Shown: positions 11,701 to 26,020 of the stretch, one piece after another | Position numbering within the stretch: the first letter of the stretch is position 1 | Layout: each line of letters starts with the position of its first letter | From: Mugil cephalus | Lineage: Eukaryota; Chordata; Actinopteri; Mugiliformes; Mugilidae | Direction: 5' to 3' | DNA length: 64,000 bases | Assembly (NCBI RefSeq): GCF_022458985.1 | Contig: NC_061776.1 | Span: 11,922,591 to 11,986,590, forward strand | Program-made: the position numbers and the translations under genes | The notes under the pieces: generated by a model | The model's database searches: none | Told to the model about the DNA's origin: nothing | What the model saw: only the letters and a program-made list of their open reading frames with translations

Positions 11701-14700
11701 AGACCCGCGTTGGAACACTGTGCAAGGGAATGTGTGAGTTGCATAATAACACACTCACCAGGGCGAGTCTGGGCCAGGACTGGACCCAAGACGGCTGAGG
11801 GCTTTCCAACTCCGGCAAGATTTTGAGCACGAACGTGGAAGACGTAGGACGTACCGGCCTTCAGCCCGGTGACCTGGATCAGCACATGAGGAGTCGAGGG
11901 AAAGTTAAAAACAACGGAGCCTTTAGTCGCTTAAAAGCACATTTCACATGAAGATATATACGGGAAGGGCCGAGTTGTTCGAAATATAACAAATGCATCT
12001 TCCTCACCTTCATATATTTCATCTTGTTGGCCTTCTCATGGACGGCCTTCCAGCCCTTCTCACCAGCCGAGGCCTCCTTGATGTCCAGGTAGTAGCCGTT
12101 GACTGGGCTGCGGCCGTCAAAGGCAGGCGGCTCCCACAGGACCACGACTGAAGTGTCACGGACCTCCAGCACGTGAAGACCAACAGGGCGACCTTGGAGA
12201 ATAAAAGATACAAGGAGTGAACAGTGTAGGGATAAATCTGGATCCTAACGCAAATGACTGCACAAATATTTTGTTTCAAAAATGAGTGTATAGTCAGTAA
12301 AAAGCTAACAATGTAAGCCTTTGCTCCTGAAATGCAACTATTATTATTGGAATTCATTGGTATAGCACAGAATACATTTTAATGGGACAATTACTCTCTT
12401 TATTGTTTTTTTTCGTATCGTATTACACAAGAGAAGGAATCAGAACTGCTTAAAAATCTAAAAACCGGTACTGTTCAGTATTTTTAGTTTGAATAATAGC
12501 AGCATTTGATTGATTGATCATCACTACGGTCCACTCTAATCTCTATAAACCTAATTTCATGAATGTATTATGTTTGGATGAGCGTGTTGCCTCATACCTG
12601 GAACAGTAATGGTCCACTCCTTACACTCCAGAGCTGCACTGGGAAGAGAGGCCCTACTCACACCTGCCATGTTCATTGCACGCACTTGGAACTGGTAGAG
12701 GACATTCTCCTTCAGGTTCTCAGCCTAATACAAACAAAAAGAAAATAATTGGAAGCAGGTGAAAAGCTTACAGATGAAGTGAGCCTGTTCAATGGCTTCC
12801 CGAAGTGCAAGGCCTCACTTTATAAGAGGTTGTAGTCAGTGCCTGGTGGTTCATTTCGTGCCATTTCCCAACAACATCTCCCTTCACGGTCCTGTAGTCC
12901 ACGAAATATCCCCTGACATCGGCTCCTCCGTTGTCTGCGGGCGCGCTCCAGGAGAGCACCATGTAGTCTCTGACAGCCTCCACCAGGGTTATACCGGTGG
13001 GCTTACCGGGCACGGCTGTGGTGGGAACGTACAAGTCGGTCAACGTGATTTGTGACAGAAAATGTGAAGTAGCAGTGTGTCCGGGGAGGTGTTTTTCAGA
13101 CATTCAAGCCCTTTTTATTCAATGAAAAAGCATATCATATACATAGCTCGACACTGGCCAAACATTACAGAGAACTCAGTGGTCATTAGTGTTAAAATAT
13201 CATAGTAAATACATGCTACATGCTTTGCATAAACAACAAATAGACTCTTTTTAGTGTCCGTATAAAGGATAAAATACTCACGCTCAGGACCAGAAGCACA
13301 CTAAGAAAATCTCCGAAGCCAGGCGAGACTCTCATTAGGATCATGCTCTTTAAGAATGTTTAAGCCTTCACCTTTGGCCATGCAGCAAGAGGAACTCCTG
13401 AGGAGTTATCAAATAGCAAAACAGAACCCCCAGCGTTTATTTATACAGATGGCAATACTAATAAAAAAAAGCATTGTGAAACATAATCTGATTTGTCAAT
13501 ATAAAATGTAAGAATGGGAAAATGTCGAGTTAGAGATGAGTATGACGTGCAGGCACATGCATTACTGTGTAACCACCAGCTGTTGGATAAACCACATGTA
13601 TAGATGAAACAAACTGAGCTGTATTAGATTGAAACATCAGAAATGTGGACAATAATGAAAGATGGCGGGATACGGAGAGGAACTGGAGTGATGAAAGCTA
13701 TGAAACAGTTATGAGCTCCTCTTAAAATGTGTGTACCCTCTTAACAATCACACCTTGGATGAATTTTTAAAAATAGCTGGGAGGATGGAGCAGAGGGAGA
13801 GAGACAGCGGGTTCAACTCTGCAGGCAAAGCGAACGGTGGAGAAGAATTACGATGAGGACACTCACAGATGGCAGCCTGGACGACCACAGCATCAGAATC
13901 GGAGGAGTTCTGGCTGTATCCGGCCGCGTTTACCGCCTTCACCCTGAACACGTAGTTCGCTCCGGTGGTCAGGCCGTGGCACACAAATCTAATCAGAGAA
14001 AAGACATCATAATTTCACGCTGGTACAGAAACAACAGGTCGCTGCACTTTAATTAAACACCAAAAGCAGGTAACGTCTGCACGACAAATGTCATTTTCTT
14101 TCTTTGAGTGAACAATGGGAGAATAACTGTGCCCACCTGGTCTGCTTGACTGGTTTGTTGTTGCAGGGCATCCAGACATCTGTGCCCACCACGCTGCATT
14201 CAATGTAATAGCCCACCAGCTGAATGACTTCCTTAGAGGCTGCCCAGGAGACCACCACAGAGGTGGCGGTGTTCCTGGTGGCAACTGGATTGCCTGGAGC
14301 TGATGGCAGGTCTGTTAGAGAAAGAAACGGGGCAGTAAGAAAACGAGACTAAGAATCTGTGATTAAATACAGTTTAGAAACAGGAACAAAATACAGAAAA
14401 GTGGAATTGATGAGACCTTTTATGCAGAGAAACGGGACTGTGTGGGAGTCCCTGTATGCAATGGCGGTATATACGCTCTTGCAAGGTTGTCCAGCTCACC
14501 CAGTTTATCTCCAACTGTAGTTTCTCCGGTGGGCACAGACGGCTCGCCCACGCCTGCGGAGTTGCAGCAGCGCACACGGAAGTTGTAGGATTTGCCCTCT
14601 GCCAGGTCAAACAGGGCAAAGCGGGGAGACTTCACCGGCGTACTGGTGTTCACTCTCTGCCAGGTGTCGGACCCTGAAATACACTGTGATCAACAGAGAG

Positions 14701-17700
14701 CCGGAGAAACGTTAGAGACGGAGGCCGACAACACGACTGCAGTCGGGGATCAGGGTAAGCCAGCCATACAGAAAACAAAAGGGAGGTTGGCTGTCAAGTC
14801 TCCAGATGGTGCTCTTCACATACATAAAGGTTAACGGTAAAATGCCAAGCTTTTCTGCTACCGTTTCATTTCAATAGGTCAGTTATTAGCCGTAAATCTG
14901 TCGGGGAGGATAGGAAGGATTTAGGGCGGCAGGAATGTGCTGCGATATTTCTTGCGTGATCAGTTTTTACATTAGCATAGCAACACTAACATGGCAGCCT
15001 CTGAGATGTGAGTAGAGAGTGGAGTAGGGAGTTTTCTGTTTTCTCCTCACCTTCTCGATGTAGTACATGACTCCTTCGTGACCCCTCTGCACAGGGGGCT
15101 TCCAGGCGAGCACCACATAGCTCTTGGTTGCCTCAGTAACCACGACATCAGTCGGTTCTCCGGGGATCACGCCGACTGGGGAGAGGTGAAGACATCATTT
15201 GGAAGTGGCCGCTTCAACTGATCACTGACGCAAGTCAGTTCAAATGGGTTATAATTACTGGTGTAGCTTCATTTCAGCACTGATACCAAAACTTTGTTAT
15301 TTTTAAGGATGAGAAAAATAAACTACTCCCATTTTCTGTCGTATTGCAGAAATTCTCACACAGTATTTAGGTATTCGTGAAGAAATCCAAGACTTCTGCC
15401 TTGCATAATAACTAAAAACATGTATTTGCACTGATCCAAGTTAATAAGTTGTCAGTCCCACTGTCTTCTGCATTGTTTTTGTTTACTTACAGTAAGATAT
15501 TAAATAAGTTCAATGTGCCATTACTGCACAATAGAATTACTGACGCACCAGATAAAACAATTCATTTGCACGAATCAGTATTTCAGCTCTATTTACAGGA
15601 AATAATAAGATAACAGGGCTTCCATGCTGTGCCGCATATATGTAAATGGCTTCCACTTCCTGCTGTGTGATGACGACAGCAGCGATTTCTGTGAAGGAGA
15701 CGCATTCAGGTGGGATGCGGATGATAGGAGGCAGGGCTCAGTCCGGGTTCAATCTCATCCCGGTAACTGTAGCTATAAATTCTTAAGCCAACTGAAGATT
15801 AAAACCTCCAACACAGCAAGAGGTGGGCATACCTGTGGGATCCTCCTCTGTGAACTTGATCATCCCAGTCCAAGGTGCAGAGGGCCCGGCTGTGAGAGAA
15901 AATAACAGAAATCCATAAAAGATTTAGCCGCGGGCTTTGTCGAAATGTGTCGACGGGCGCAGTTCTCACCTCTGAGGCGGGCTCTGTCGGAGGGATCCAT
16001 GGCAACCACGGCCTCGGAGACGCGGGATGGGCGGCTGACTCCCGCCTTGTTCAGGGCACGCACTCTGAAGACGTAAGAGCGGCCCTCCACCAGGCCTGTG
16101 ACGGGGAAGCGGGCGTACTTCACTGGGACATCATTACACTGAGCCCAGTGATGGGTGCCCACCTCACACCTGTTAACACAAAACATATGTAAATTACATT
16201 TGCACTGTGATTACTATGTAAAAGCACTTTGATACATACAATGTACTAGTTGATCTGAACAGGTGTTGCATAAGACTTTACTGGTATGCGCAGTTATCGT
16301 TGACAGTTTTTCTGTATATCCTTCAAAAAGAATTATAATATACCCTGTATGTAAACTGACTCATAGTTTCCTTCGTCCATATATTGTAAATTCTAAGAGG
16401 CTGAGCTGACCCACCTGTCGATGTAGTATCCCAGGATGGAGCTGCTGCCCTCCACCGCTGGCTGCTTCCAGGTCACCACCACATAATCCTTGTTGGCATC
16501 ATGACAGTGCACATCCAGGGGGGCCACGGGAACCCCCTCCAGCTCCACTTCGGCATCTGATCCGCACACACAAACTTGTAAGTTACGCCGTTTCTAAATC
16601 AGGTTGATCTCCATCACACACTCAGTTTCCATTTTCTGACCTACTTATGTCTTTACAGTATGGTGTACGTGGCAGCCATGCAGCTCGCTAAGTTACGTTC
16701 ATTTACATCTTAGTGCATTACAAAGAATTTCTGGTGATTTTCTTGTATACATAGGCATTTCGGTTCAAACCAATCACACCTGCTCTGAGGGGTTTTCTGA
16801 TATAGAAACCAGATTCCTCACAGGAAACCAAACACCTCATGTCAGACAGAGTGTCATGTCAGTCAGAGACATTAAGCAGAATTAACATGCTGTGTCACTT
16901 TACACAAAACCACAGACCACAGATCAAGTTTCATGATGTTTGAACTGAAATCACTGTACCTCTCACAAACACATAGGCAGAGTAGGAGTCAAATCCGGAT
17001 TTGGTGTTGACGCGCAGGGTGTACATGCCCTCATCTTCTTTGTTGAGGTGATTAAGGGTGAGAATGGCACGATCCCCAGTCCAGATGGTGTGCACCCATT
17101 TAGAAGGCTTCAAGGGCACAGCTGGTAGTCAATAACGAAAAAAAAAAAGGTGGGAACGGATACATGAATGGATTAATACATATAGAAGCAGCGTAGACTA
17201 TATATGAAAGAACACAGTACTGCCATTTCAATCTCCTACTTACAGTTTCTGTACCACACGACTTCCGGCTGGTATTTCTTCACAGTGGGATAAATGATGA
17301 CAGTGCAGCCCAGACTCAGTGTCTCCCCTTCACGGCCAAAGGCCACTTCAAATTTATCAATGATGGTTGTTTCAAAAGTGACACCATGCTCGGGACAGAA
17401 ACCATCTGGGGACATGGAAACAAATCAAAATCAGGAACCTGGTACAATCATAGTATGACATCTAGTAGACATTTTCTTCAATAGTCGCTCTGTTGTTTTT
17501 CCACATCCACCAGCTCCTGATGGATAATACCTGTCTGTTTGGCTTGTCTTCACCTTCTGATTGCTAACATGGTCTGACTTTAGCATTGAGCAGGTAGTTC
17601 ACATCATTGACTTTTAGATTGCTTTCGGTTAAAACAATTGCCTGCAATGGCTGATGATGGAGTTGGCGATAATGAACACAGAGGGTGCTGAAATACTAAA

Positions 17701-20700
17701 TCTTGTCTGAAATGCTAAAAGTCCCCTAAAGCGCTGGATGGCCTCTAAAATGTTACACAGCCTCTAAATGCTAAATTGCCCCTAAAGCGCTACATCAAAA
17801 ATATTGTGAGGCTGTTAAAATGTTAGGTGGCCTCTAAAACTAAAATGCTTTAAGTGGAATAGATGCTAAAATGCTAAACAGCATAGCTTCTAAAATAGTA
17901 CATAGCTGCGAAATTGCCTCTAAAATACAAACTCTTTTATAAAATGCTAAATAACCCACAATGAACTACACAACCTGTAAATGTTACAAAGCTACTAAAA
18001 TGCCACTTAGCCTCTTAAAATTTTATACAGTACCTATTTTAAACTAAATAACCCATGAAATGACAAATACACAGTATATATAACCATCTTACGTGGTTTA
18101 GGATCAAGTGGGCCTGCTTCCTCGCCCTCTTGGAACCCTGTGGAGAAAAACTCTCAGTCAGTAACCTTGTCGCTTTGCTTGTAACTCTGACAAATTGTAA
18201 CGCAAGCACACAAATTACGTTACACTAGTAAATGAGCCGGATAGACTTTCCTGCTGCAACCTCCGAAGCCATTTGACTCCTGATAAATACTTTTAACACA
18301 ACGTGGGGTTACACTGAGCTTTAAAGTGGCTCTATTTTAAACCTTTGAACTTTGACCTCTGAACTGAGGGAAACAAGAGCTGCTGCAGGGAAGACGGGAA
18401 GAAAAACAGTTTCACCAGTTACCTACTTTTCACAACAATAGTGGCTGTGGATGACGCTTCCCCTTTCACATTGAGGACAGAGGCGCGATACTGAGCAGTA
18501 TCAAAGAAATCGCAGCTGGAAATAAAATGTCACAAGTTATCTTTAGTGCACGAAGTGCTTCAGAAGATAAAAGCATTCAGGTTTGGATAATGTGCGTCGT
18601 TGGAACACGTCACTACTTCTGACGGAGGCCATGCAGTGAGAGGTGAATGATTACCTACTTCTTGATCTCCAGGGAGTGCATGTTGTAATTGCTCTCGGCT
18701 GTGTACTTGTCAGGGTGGGCCTTGGCATCAATGAGCACATTATTTTTGTACCTTGAAGACAGCGGAGAGACAGCTTGTTTATTTTTACCTTTGTCTTCAG
18801 AGACTTTAATTGCAGCGTTCATGTTGCAGCTATGGAAAATGGACCGATGACGGCAGCTTTCGGATGGAAACTTCTCTAATGACACACATGCACATGACGG
18901 ATTGCTCTCAACGGCCTCTTGTGAGTCAGAGGAGGTGGAGGATAATGAACTTGAAGCGTAACTCACCAAGCAATCCTGGGTTTGGGCCATCCAGCCACAG
19001 TGCAGTGCAGCTTCACAGTCTTGCCCTCCCAGACAGTCTGTCCACGGGGCTTGACAATAAACTCTGGAAGGTGCATGAGGCTGTCCGGGTTCATTTTCTT
19101 GCGGAACTCTGACCATTCCTCCATCTACAGCATGGGAATGAATTCAAGTTGAGTTTATCTGAGGGATTTCTGAAGGTTCCCCCTGTCATTGCAAATCCAC
19201 ATGTGAATGAAAAGGATTTACCGTCCTGCATAGTTCCAGGCGTTCAGCGGATTCTCTGATATGGGTTGATCTTGTTTTCTTCTCCACCTTGACTTCCATA
19301 GCCTCCCTGGCCTCCCTGACAAACAGGTTCCTCATGGCCACATAGTTAATCCCCTCCTCTGTTACGTCCTCCTCCTGGGCCTCCATCAGACCACGAACCA
19401 CTTCATGACTGAAACAAACCGAAACACGAGCATATGGAAAAACATCCGACAAAACATCAGCTGTGTTCGGCAGACTCTTTACTCACTTGGCTCTGAATAC
19501 GGGGATAACATAGCCGATAACTTCTTTGTCCGTGTCCATCGCCAGGTAGGTGCGTTTGGCTCTCTTGGGTAGCGGGCTCAGTTTAACCACCTCCTGCCCC
19601 TTCTCTGTCTTCACAGACTTCTTCAGGCTTAGAGGCAACAGACAACAGTCAGTTTATTTGGCCTTCAGTGGCTCCATGCACATATTGTGTTATATGCAAA
19701 GTATATTACGACAATGTTGCACCTTAAAACTGAACCTGAAAACCAACAATCACATGATCCATGGTCGTACTCAGAAGACTGTGGTGTCAAAGCCTGATTT
19801 TGCTTACTTGTCTGTGCCACTGACCTCCACTGAATATTAAAAATACATCAGCAAGGAGCACTGGAGAAACTAAATTGTCTTAATCCTTGGAAGTTAATAG
19901 TCCCAGTTAAATGTAACATCTAGGCCCGTTTAAGAAAACTGTCAGTAATGAGAAAATGCACCATTACACTGGACAAACCCAGGCACTAAAACTAAGCTAA
20001 GACAAGAACAACAGAACTCGCTGGAGGTTTATTGAGGACGTTTCATCCAGGGGGCTTCTTCTTTAAGGGACCTCAAGCAAGTGCAGTTATCTCTAGTTGA
20101 ACTACACCAAGTAAGTGGTCTACAACAACCACCCCGCAAAACACTCCAACCTTCGTTAGGCTGATGTTTTATCTTCTAATTTGAAGTATTAATTTAACTC
20201 TAGGATCAGTTAAGAAGCTGTATTTTATTTGTTGTGATTTAAACTCTGGAACTTTGGAAACTGGAAACTGCGTCCATGCATCACAGTTATTTGTAGAAAA
20301 TGAGGAAAACAATTGTAAAGCTGCAGTGCAATTCCAAAAATAACAACACACTGCATGTATAAAACTTTAAATAAATGTGCCGGTTACATAAATACATATT
20401 CAGCCGAAGCTACAGTCCAGTTACTCAGAGACGAAGGTGTATATTTCCGTCCAGCCTCCAGGACCCTGGCCCATATTACACTCTGACTCATTTACCTATC
20501 AGCCTCTCTGGCCTCCACGTTGTCAGCTGGGGTTTATAAATGGAAGCGGAACTGGTGGGTACGCAGCCAGGTGGAAAGGTTCAATTTAGAGCTCCGCTTT
20601 TGCTCATAATCTCCGCCAAGCCCGCCCTAGTCATTCCATTTGGCCTGGAAGGAGAGGCGGGATCCGACGGCTTTGATAAACTGTATTCCATATTGGGGAG

Positions 20701-22253
20701 ATAGGATCAAGTAGATGGAAGGGCTCTCAATGCACAGCAGAGAGGTGCAGTCGAAGATGAGACTCACAAAAGGCTTTGGCGTTGTCAAGAAGTTCCTCCT
20801 GCTGCTGCTGAGTCACCATGTGAATGGAAAGGAAGTCTTTGGTTGAGTGTGAAAGAAAGTTAGAGGTAGAAAAAGTTTTACAGGTGAACAGAGCAGCTGG
20901 GTTTAGAAGCTACTGTCGGTTCCGGTTTCAAGATTTGAAGGACACAGTTTCCACTTTCACCCTTTCAGAAACTCTGGACACAGAGAAACTATGCTCACTA
21001 ATTATTTCGACAAGCCTTGTGTTGTGAGTGTGTGTGGCTGCGATCTCATGACTTCCATACAGTGTCCCTACAGTTGCCCTAATGGCACCGTCTCATGCCA
21101 TGTCTACAGAAATAGCCCTGCTGTCCACGAATGTATCTGGCAGCCCTTCACTACAGCTGAGATTCCTTCCTCGGCCCCATTTAGAAAGCTTTCCTGGTTC
21201 CAACATGTACACTGAGGCCGGCGGCTTGAAGGACAAAGAAACTGCTCTCAACACAAACATGTTGACAAGCGATTGTTGGCATTCCTTTGACAAATCATCG
21301 TTGTCATCTAACGGAGAATTTCACATACAGGTTCAACCAGCTGAAAGTGTTGAACAGCGTTTTTAAAGAGTTTTTAGAGCTACGGACGCAAAAGATCCAC
21401 TATTCATCTATTATTTTCTACTTTAACCAACGTTGGTCAGTAAAATATCGAACAAGAGAAAAAAAAAGTTTCACGTACAACTACAAACATCACAACAATA
21501 CAGAGGTGTGGACTCAGATTGCACAATAACACAAAACAGGTCTTGAAATCTGAATCCGACTGGACTGGTTTGAGATTTAATGGTGAATAATCAGACCTTC
21601 TGTGAGATTTGAAAGTAAAAACACTAGGTTCTAATCCACAGATTGAATATATAACTACACAACACATAGACAGAATACATTTAACACGGCTTTGAAAGGT
21701 AAATTGTGCACATTTCGTTGAGAAAGGATGCATTATTAACTTGAATTTGCCATCCTGCTGTTGACTGGAGAAGAATATGACGCGATCTTGTTAAAAATAA
21801 AGGCCTGACATCATAAAAGATGGACATCAATGGGTATATGAAGCAACAGCAGCAAGAAAGCGCTTGTTCTTGATAAAATAAATAAATAACTTTGACCTAC
21901 ATGTTTTTTATTTCTTGCTACTCATTGCACTTCACTACAGGCCCAGAAGACAGTGCTGAATATTTGAAAGCTTGAACGCGTTCTTCTCCACTGAAGTTCT
22001 GGAAGCGGCAGGTCACACCTCATTTTTATTTTAAAGCTTTTCTGATATCACCCAGCTTGGTTACATGAGCTTTGGACCTCGCATCTGCTGCACTCCTACC
22101 CTCTTACCGGTGGCTGGTGGACTTGAAAGTGGAGAACGACTTCTGGCTAACGGACGACTTGGTGCTCAGGTAATAGCTGCTCTCATATTGACGCTGCTGC
22201 TTCTCCTCCTGTTGATGCTGCTGCTTCTTTGTCACTTGTAACGACTGCGACAT
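5797..22253 (-). CDS. myom1: Myomesin-1 (sarcomeric M-band protein), 36 coding exons
   Basis: Myomesin cross-links myosin and titin in the sarcomeric M-band. Coding exons in transcript order: 22108-22253, 19487-19627, 19222-19408, 18967-19124, 18659-18751, 18427-18515, 18093-18137, 17244-17405, 16960-17121, 16415-16556, 15970-16169, 15833-15889, 15051-15175, 14500-14683, 14137-14311, 13867-13988, 12819-13015, 12598-12724, 12008-12192, 11759-11873, 11398-11554, 11200-11306, 10998-11042, 10760-10896, 10529-10673, 10280-10339, 10123-10190, 9920-10045, 8488-8575, 8331-8369, 8076-8181, 6990-7153, 6835-6871, 6589-6611, 6197-6252, 5797-6066. They join in phase to 4440 nt, 1479 residues. Layout: Gln/Ser-rich head, two Ig (about 175-271, 287-394), five FnIII (395-937), then five Ig, the last ending in NKYGTEAGEFTVSVY. 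MYOM1 rather than MYOM2/3 is supported by RLRAGPSAPWTG, QRGHEGVMYY and VKSPRFALFDLAEGKSY, and by the adjacent myl12. The EH linker of the long mammalian isoform is absent between FnIII-3 and FnIII-4. Confidence 0.93.
6141..6163. repeat. (CA)n microsatellite in myom1 intron
   Basis: Uninterrupted AC dinucleotide run in the last intron of myom1. Confidence 0.95.
6466..6509. repeat. AAAT/AAT simple repeat in myom1 intron
   Basis: Tandem AAAT units passing into AAT units, in the intron before the 23-nt exon. Confidence 0.9.
17670..18065. repeat. Degenerate CTAAAATG minisatellite in myom1 intron
   Basis: About fifteen diverged copies of CCTCTAAAATGCTAAA-like units, spaced roughly 20-30 bases, fill most of one myom1 intron. 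Examples are CTCTAAAATGTTACA, CTCTAAATGCTAAATT and GATGCTAAAATGCTAAAC. Divergence between copies suggests an old array. Confidence 0.75.
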
Positions 22254-24539
22254 CCTGAAGGCCGCTTCGCCAACTTACAAAGACCGTGTCCTTTACTTTA
22301 CCAGCTCTGCAAATCAATCTCACCGTTATCATTATTATAACAGATTGGTTCCTGAGCCGGGGGGGTTAGTTTACAGCCGGGACGGTGATTAGATATTAAG
22401 GGTGATGGTTTAAGCGATGAGCTACAGTTTGAAAGACTTTTTTTAATCATGACGTTAAAATGGTTATTATGATTTTGATGAAGAAGTGTTAGCTCGGGTT
22501 ATGATCTACTTCTAACATGTTAAATGAAGCAGCAGGTAGAAAATAATATCGATTTCACAAGACGCTCAACGTGTGATTTTAGATCTTCAGATGATCTGCA
22601 GCGGTGGAATTACAAAATATCTTGTAGAGAACTAAAAAATATGGTGACATGCAAAGATTTACTGGAAAAGGGTTCAAATGTAGTTGGTATTATTTGAATG
22701 AATGGACTGGTAAATCATCAGTAATATTATAATAAGTTAAATATTTATTAATTTGGCTAATACGATGCCAGAGAAAGAGCAATAAATGCCCATCAGAAAT
22801 TCTAAATTGCATTATATTGAAAGTTGCTTGTTTCACTAAAGGTTTTCAGTCAGATCAGAATCTGTGAATTTTTAATATTTACACATGAGGAAAAGCAACA
22901 GTACAAAAGTATAGATTGTCAGAACTGTTGCACGTTTATTTAAGTCCACTGAGTAGTTAGTCGACTAAAAGTTAAAGCTCCAGTAGGTATCGCTCAAGTT
23001 GGACAGGTTGAAAACAGGAGCGGCTTCCTCTGCGCACAGTCCCGTCATAGTCGTCATTGTGTAACCTCAGGGATTAACACGTAATGTGAGAACTGCAGTT
23101 CATCTGCACTTGAAAACAAAAGACTACACAGAAACGCATTTCTACCGGATCTGTCCTTGAGCAGCACCTACTGCAGAGAGTCTGCTCTCTAGAGCGACAC
23201 ACTGAACGCCACTGTAAGCCATGAACGCACATACAGAGTGGATGGAGATAGAGATATGTGTCATTAAAACATTTTTAATGTGAAGTCAATGCTAAATGGA
23301 GAGATGAAGATAAAATTTCACTACAATCTCACATGCAGTATAACCTGCTAGTGTCTTAAAAGGAAGAAACCCTTGTTAGTGCAACAGAGACAATAAAAGA
23401 TGAATTAAAAACATGATCAAAAATACATCAGTAGAGTGGAAGCAGGCCTCGGGCCTTATCGATTCAGGGTTTTAAAAGGTAGCCAAATGAAACAAACTAG
23501 AAGAGCAATTAGTCTGTGTGAGGAAAAAATCAAAGACATACATGTATCACTCACCACTAATAAAAATCCACAGTCGCTGAGAAGAGGAGAAATTGTGCGT
23601 AATTCCAAAAGTAGCTAAAGCAAGTTCGGATCTAGGCAAAGCAGCAGGGTGAGGGGCAGTGGACAGGACGGCAGTCCACAGAACAAAAATAATGCTGCCA
23701 CTCGGCAGAATGCACAAGACACCGTCAGGACCTTTTAAGGTTGGGACAGCTTTAAATTTAGACCATGAGACCACGAGAAGGGCCGGAGGAGCTGAGGAGC
23801 CTCTGCTGGGTCTGGCCCTTCACTGAGTGCTGAAACTTAAGGGGGAAATGCAGGAGTCCGTGGGGACAAACAGTGGGTCTGGTAAATTAAATGGCAATAG
23901 AAGGAGATTGGGTGCATTCGACCAGTGGGGTGAGCTGACATTGACACAAGTTTGTGCCAAAGCCAGCACACACATCTCACAGCACAAATCTGAACTGCCT
24001 CTAGTGTGTCTAAATGAACAAAACCTTTAAATCTGCTGGGTTTTTACCGCATGTTGTTTGAGCGGCAGGGCTGCAGCAAGATGACACCACAAACTGCTTC
24101 CACTGTCTCAAATTACCTTCACCTACTGATCAGTTTTCCAGCTTACTTATTCGTAATCAATGTGTAGTCAGTCTGAGGTGCACAATGCGTGTAGTCAATC
24201 CGCTCCAAAATCTGATATTTAGATAAAGAAATCAAAATAAACCCTTGATTAAAGGCTTGATTAGTTGTAACCACTGCTTGAAAGGATGAACCATGTTTGT
24301 CGGCTGCACGGGTGGTTGCTGCCACCTGGTGGTGAAACACATTAACTACATTGTTTCTAGTATGGATAGATTAAATTAGAATGATTAAAATAAAGCTTTA
24401 TACGTAATTGTGCCAAGGTGAGAATATATTTACAATATATTTACGAGTATCAGTCTGTGTAATAATTAAAAAAAAAGAAATAAGTTGACCTAACAACATG
24501 GAACATTCCAGACGGTTCGGTCCTACCTGCTTCGCTCTG
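22254..24539. other. Divergent intergenic region between myom1 and myl12
   Basis: No coding exon was recognised. The region should hold the myom1 promoter and 5'UTR on its left side and the myl12 promoter on its right. A CTCF-like site lies at 24318-24332. The remainder is AT-rich and unremarkable by eye. Confidence 0.5.
24318..24332 (-). promoter_or_regulatory. CTCF-type binding motif
   Basis: The minus strand reads CCACCAGGTGGCAGC, a near-perfect fit to the vertebrate CTCF core CCASYAGRKGGCAS. It sits between the divergent myom1 and myl12 genes, where an insulator would make sense. Occupancy cannot be judged from sequence. Confidence 0.55.
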
Positions 24540-24544
24540 ATTGG
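24540..24544 (-). promoter_or_regulatory. myl12: Inverted CCAAT box upstream of myl12
   Basis: ATTGG in the context CTGATTGGTCAG lies a few tens of bases before the likely myl12 first exon, a usual position for an NF-Y site. Confidence 0.45.
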
Positions 24545-24574
24545 TCAGTTCGTGAAGCCGGAAATAAAACATCT

Positions 24575-24660
24575 ATGGTCCCTCTTCATCAGCCTGTGTT
24601 GATGTTCTGGTAGCTGTGTGTGCAGCTTTTTAACACTAATACCTAGACGTTTTCACAAAG
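24575..24660 (+). other. myl12: Likely non-coding first exon of myl12
   Basis: A donor (CACAAAG followed by GTGGGT) at 24660/24661 and an acceptor (GTTACAG) before 25248 bracket an intron placing a 5'UTR exon here. The 5' end is approximate. The MYL12/MYL9 family usually has such a leader exon with the ATG in exon 2. Confidence 0.6.
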
Positions 24661-25191
24661 GTGGGTGTTTTAATATTCGCCAGTCCAGCGCACATTGAGG
24701 CCACGTAATGTTTGGACTCAAAAAAGAGTACGTTTTAACTGTGAACTGACCTCGGCTAGCTCGGCTAAAGCCAGCCTGGTCAGTCTGGTTATGTAGGTCA
24801 ACAGTGGTTTAGCTGGCTAGTGAATAAAATGTGAAAACTATCACTCTCCGATTACTATTCTATGATATTTTGGTTCTTACATTTATTGTTGTCACCCAGT
24901 ATACGGTAAGCGATGCTAGCATAATTTGATGTGATCGTGGCTTGACGACACATTCTGTATCTCCTGCATAAAAAATGTTATGTAAAATACATGTTGAGGG
25001 AGTTTAGGTAATAACATTTATTTTTTACCCAGAAAGCTCATAAAGTACACTAATTCTGTAAATTCAAATACGTAAATGAACATCATTGATGGAGTCAAAC
25101 CTGTGTATTACAATGTGTATTTAGTTGCTTCTGCATTGCTTCCTGTTTTGAAGTGCATCATAATGAATACAACTAAAACGTCATTATTTAA

Positions 25192-26020
<829 letters not shown>

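Noticed and set aside
13282-13397. Possible EH-type cassette exon in myom1
   Set aside because: It has plausible splice sites, but every phase compatible with the upstream exon hits a stop, and it does not encode a Pro/Ser-rich linker.
20768-20819. Alternative coding first exon of myom1
   Set aside because: Phase 1 at its donor, whereas the next exon requires phase 2. Joining gives an early stop, so it is kept only as a weak lead in the findings.
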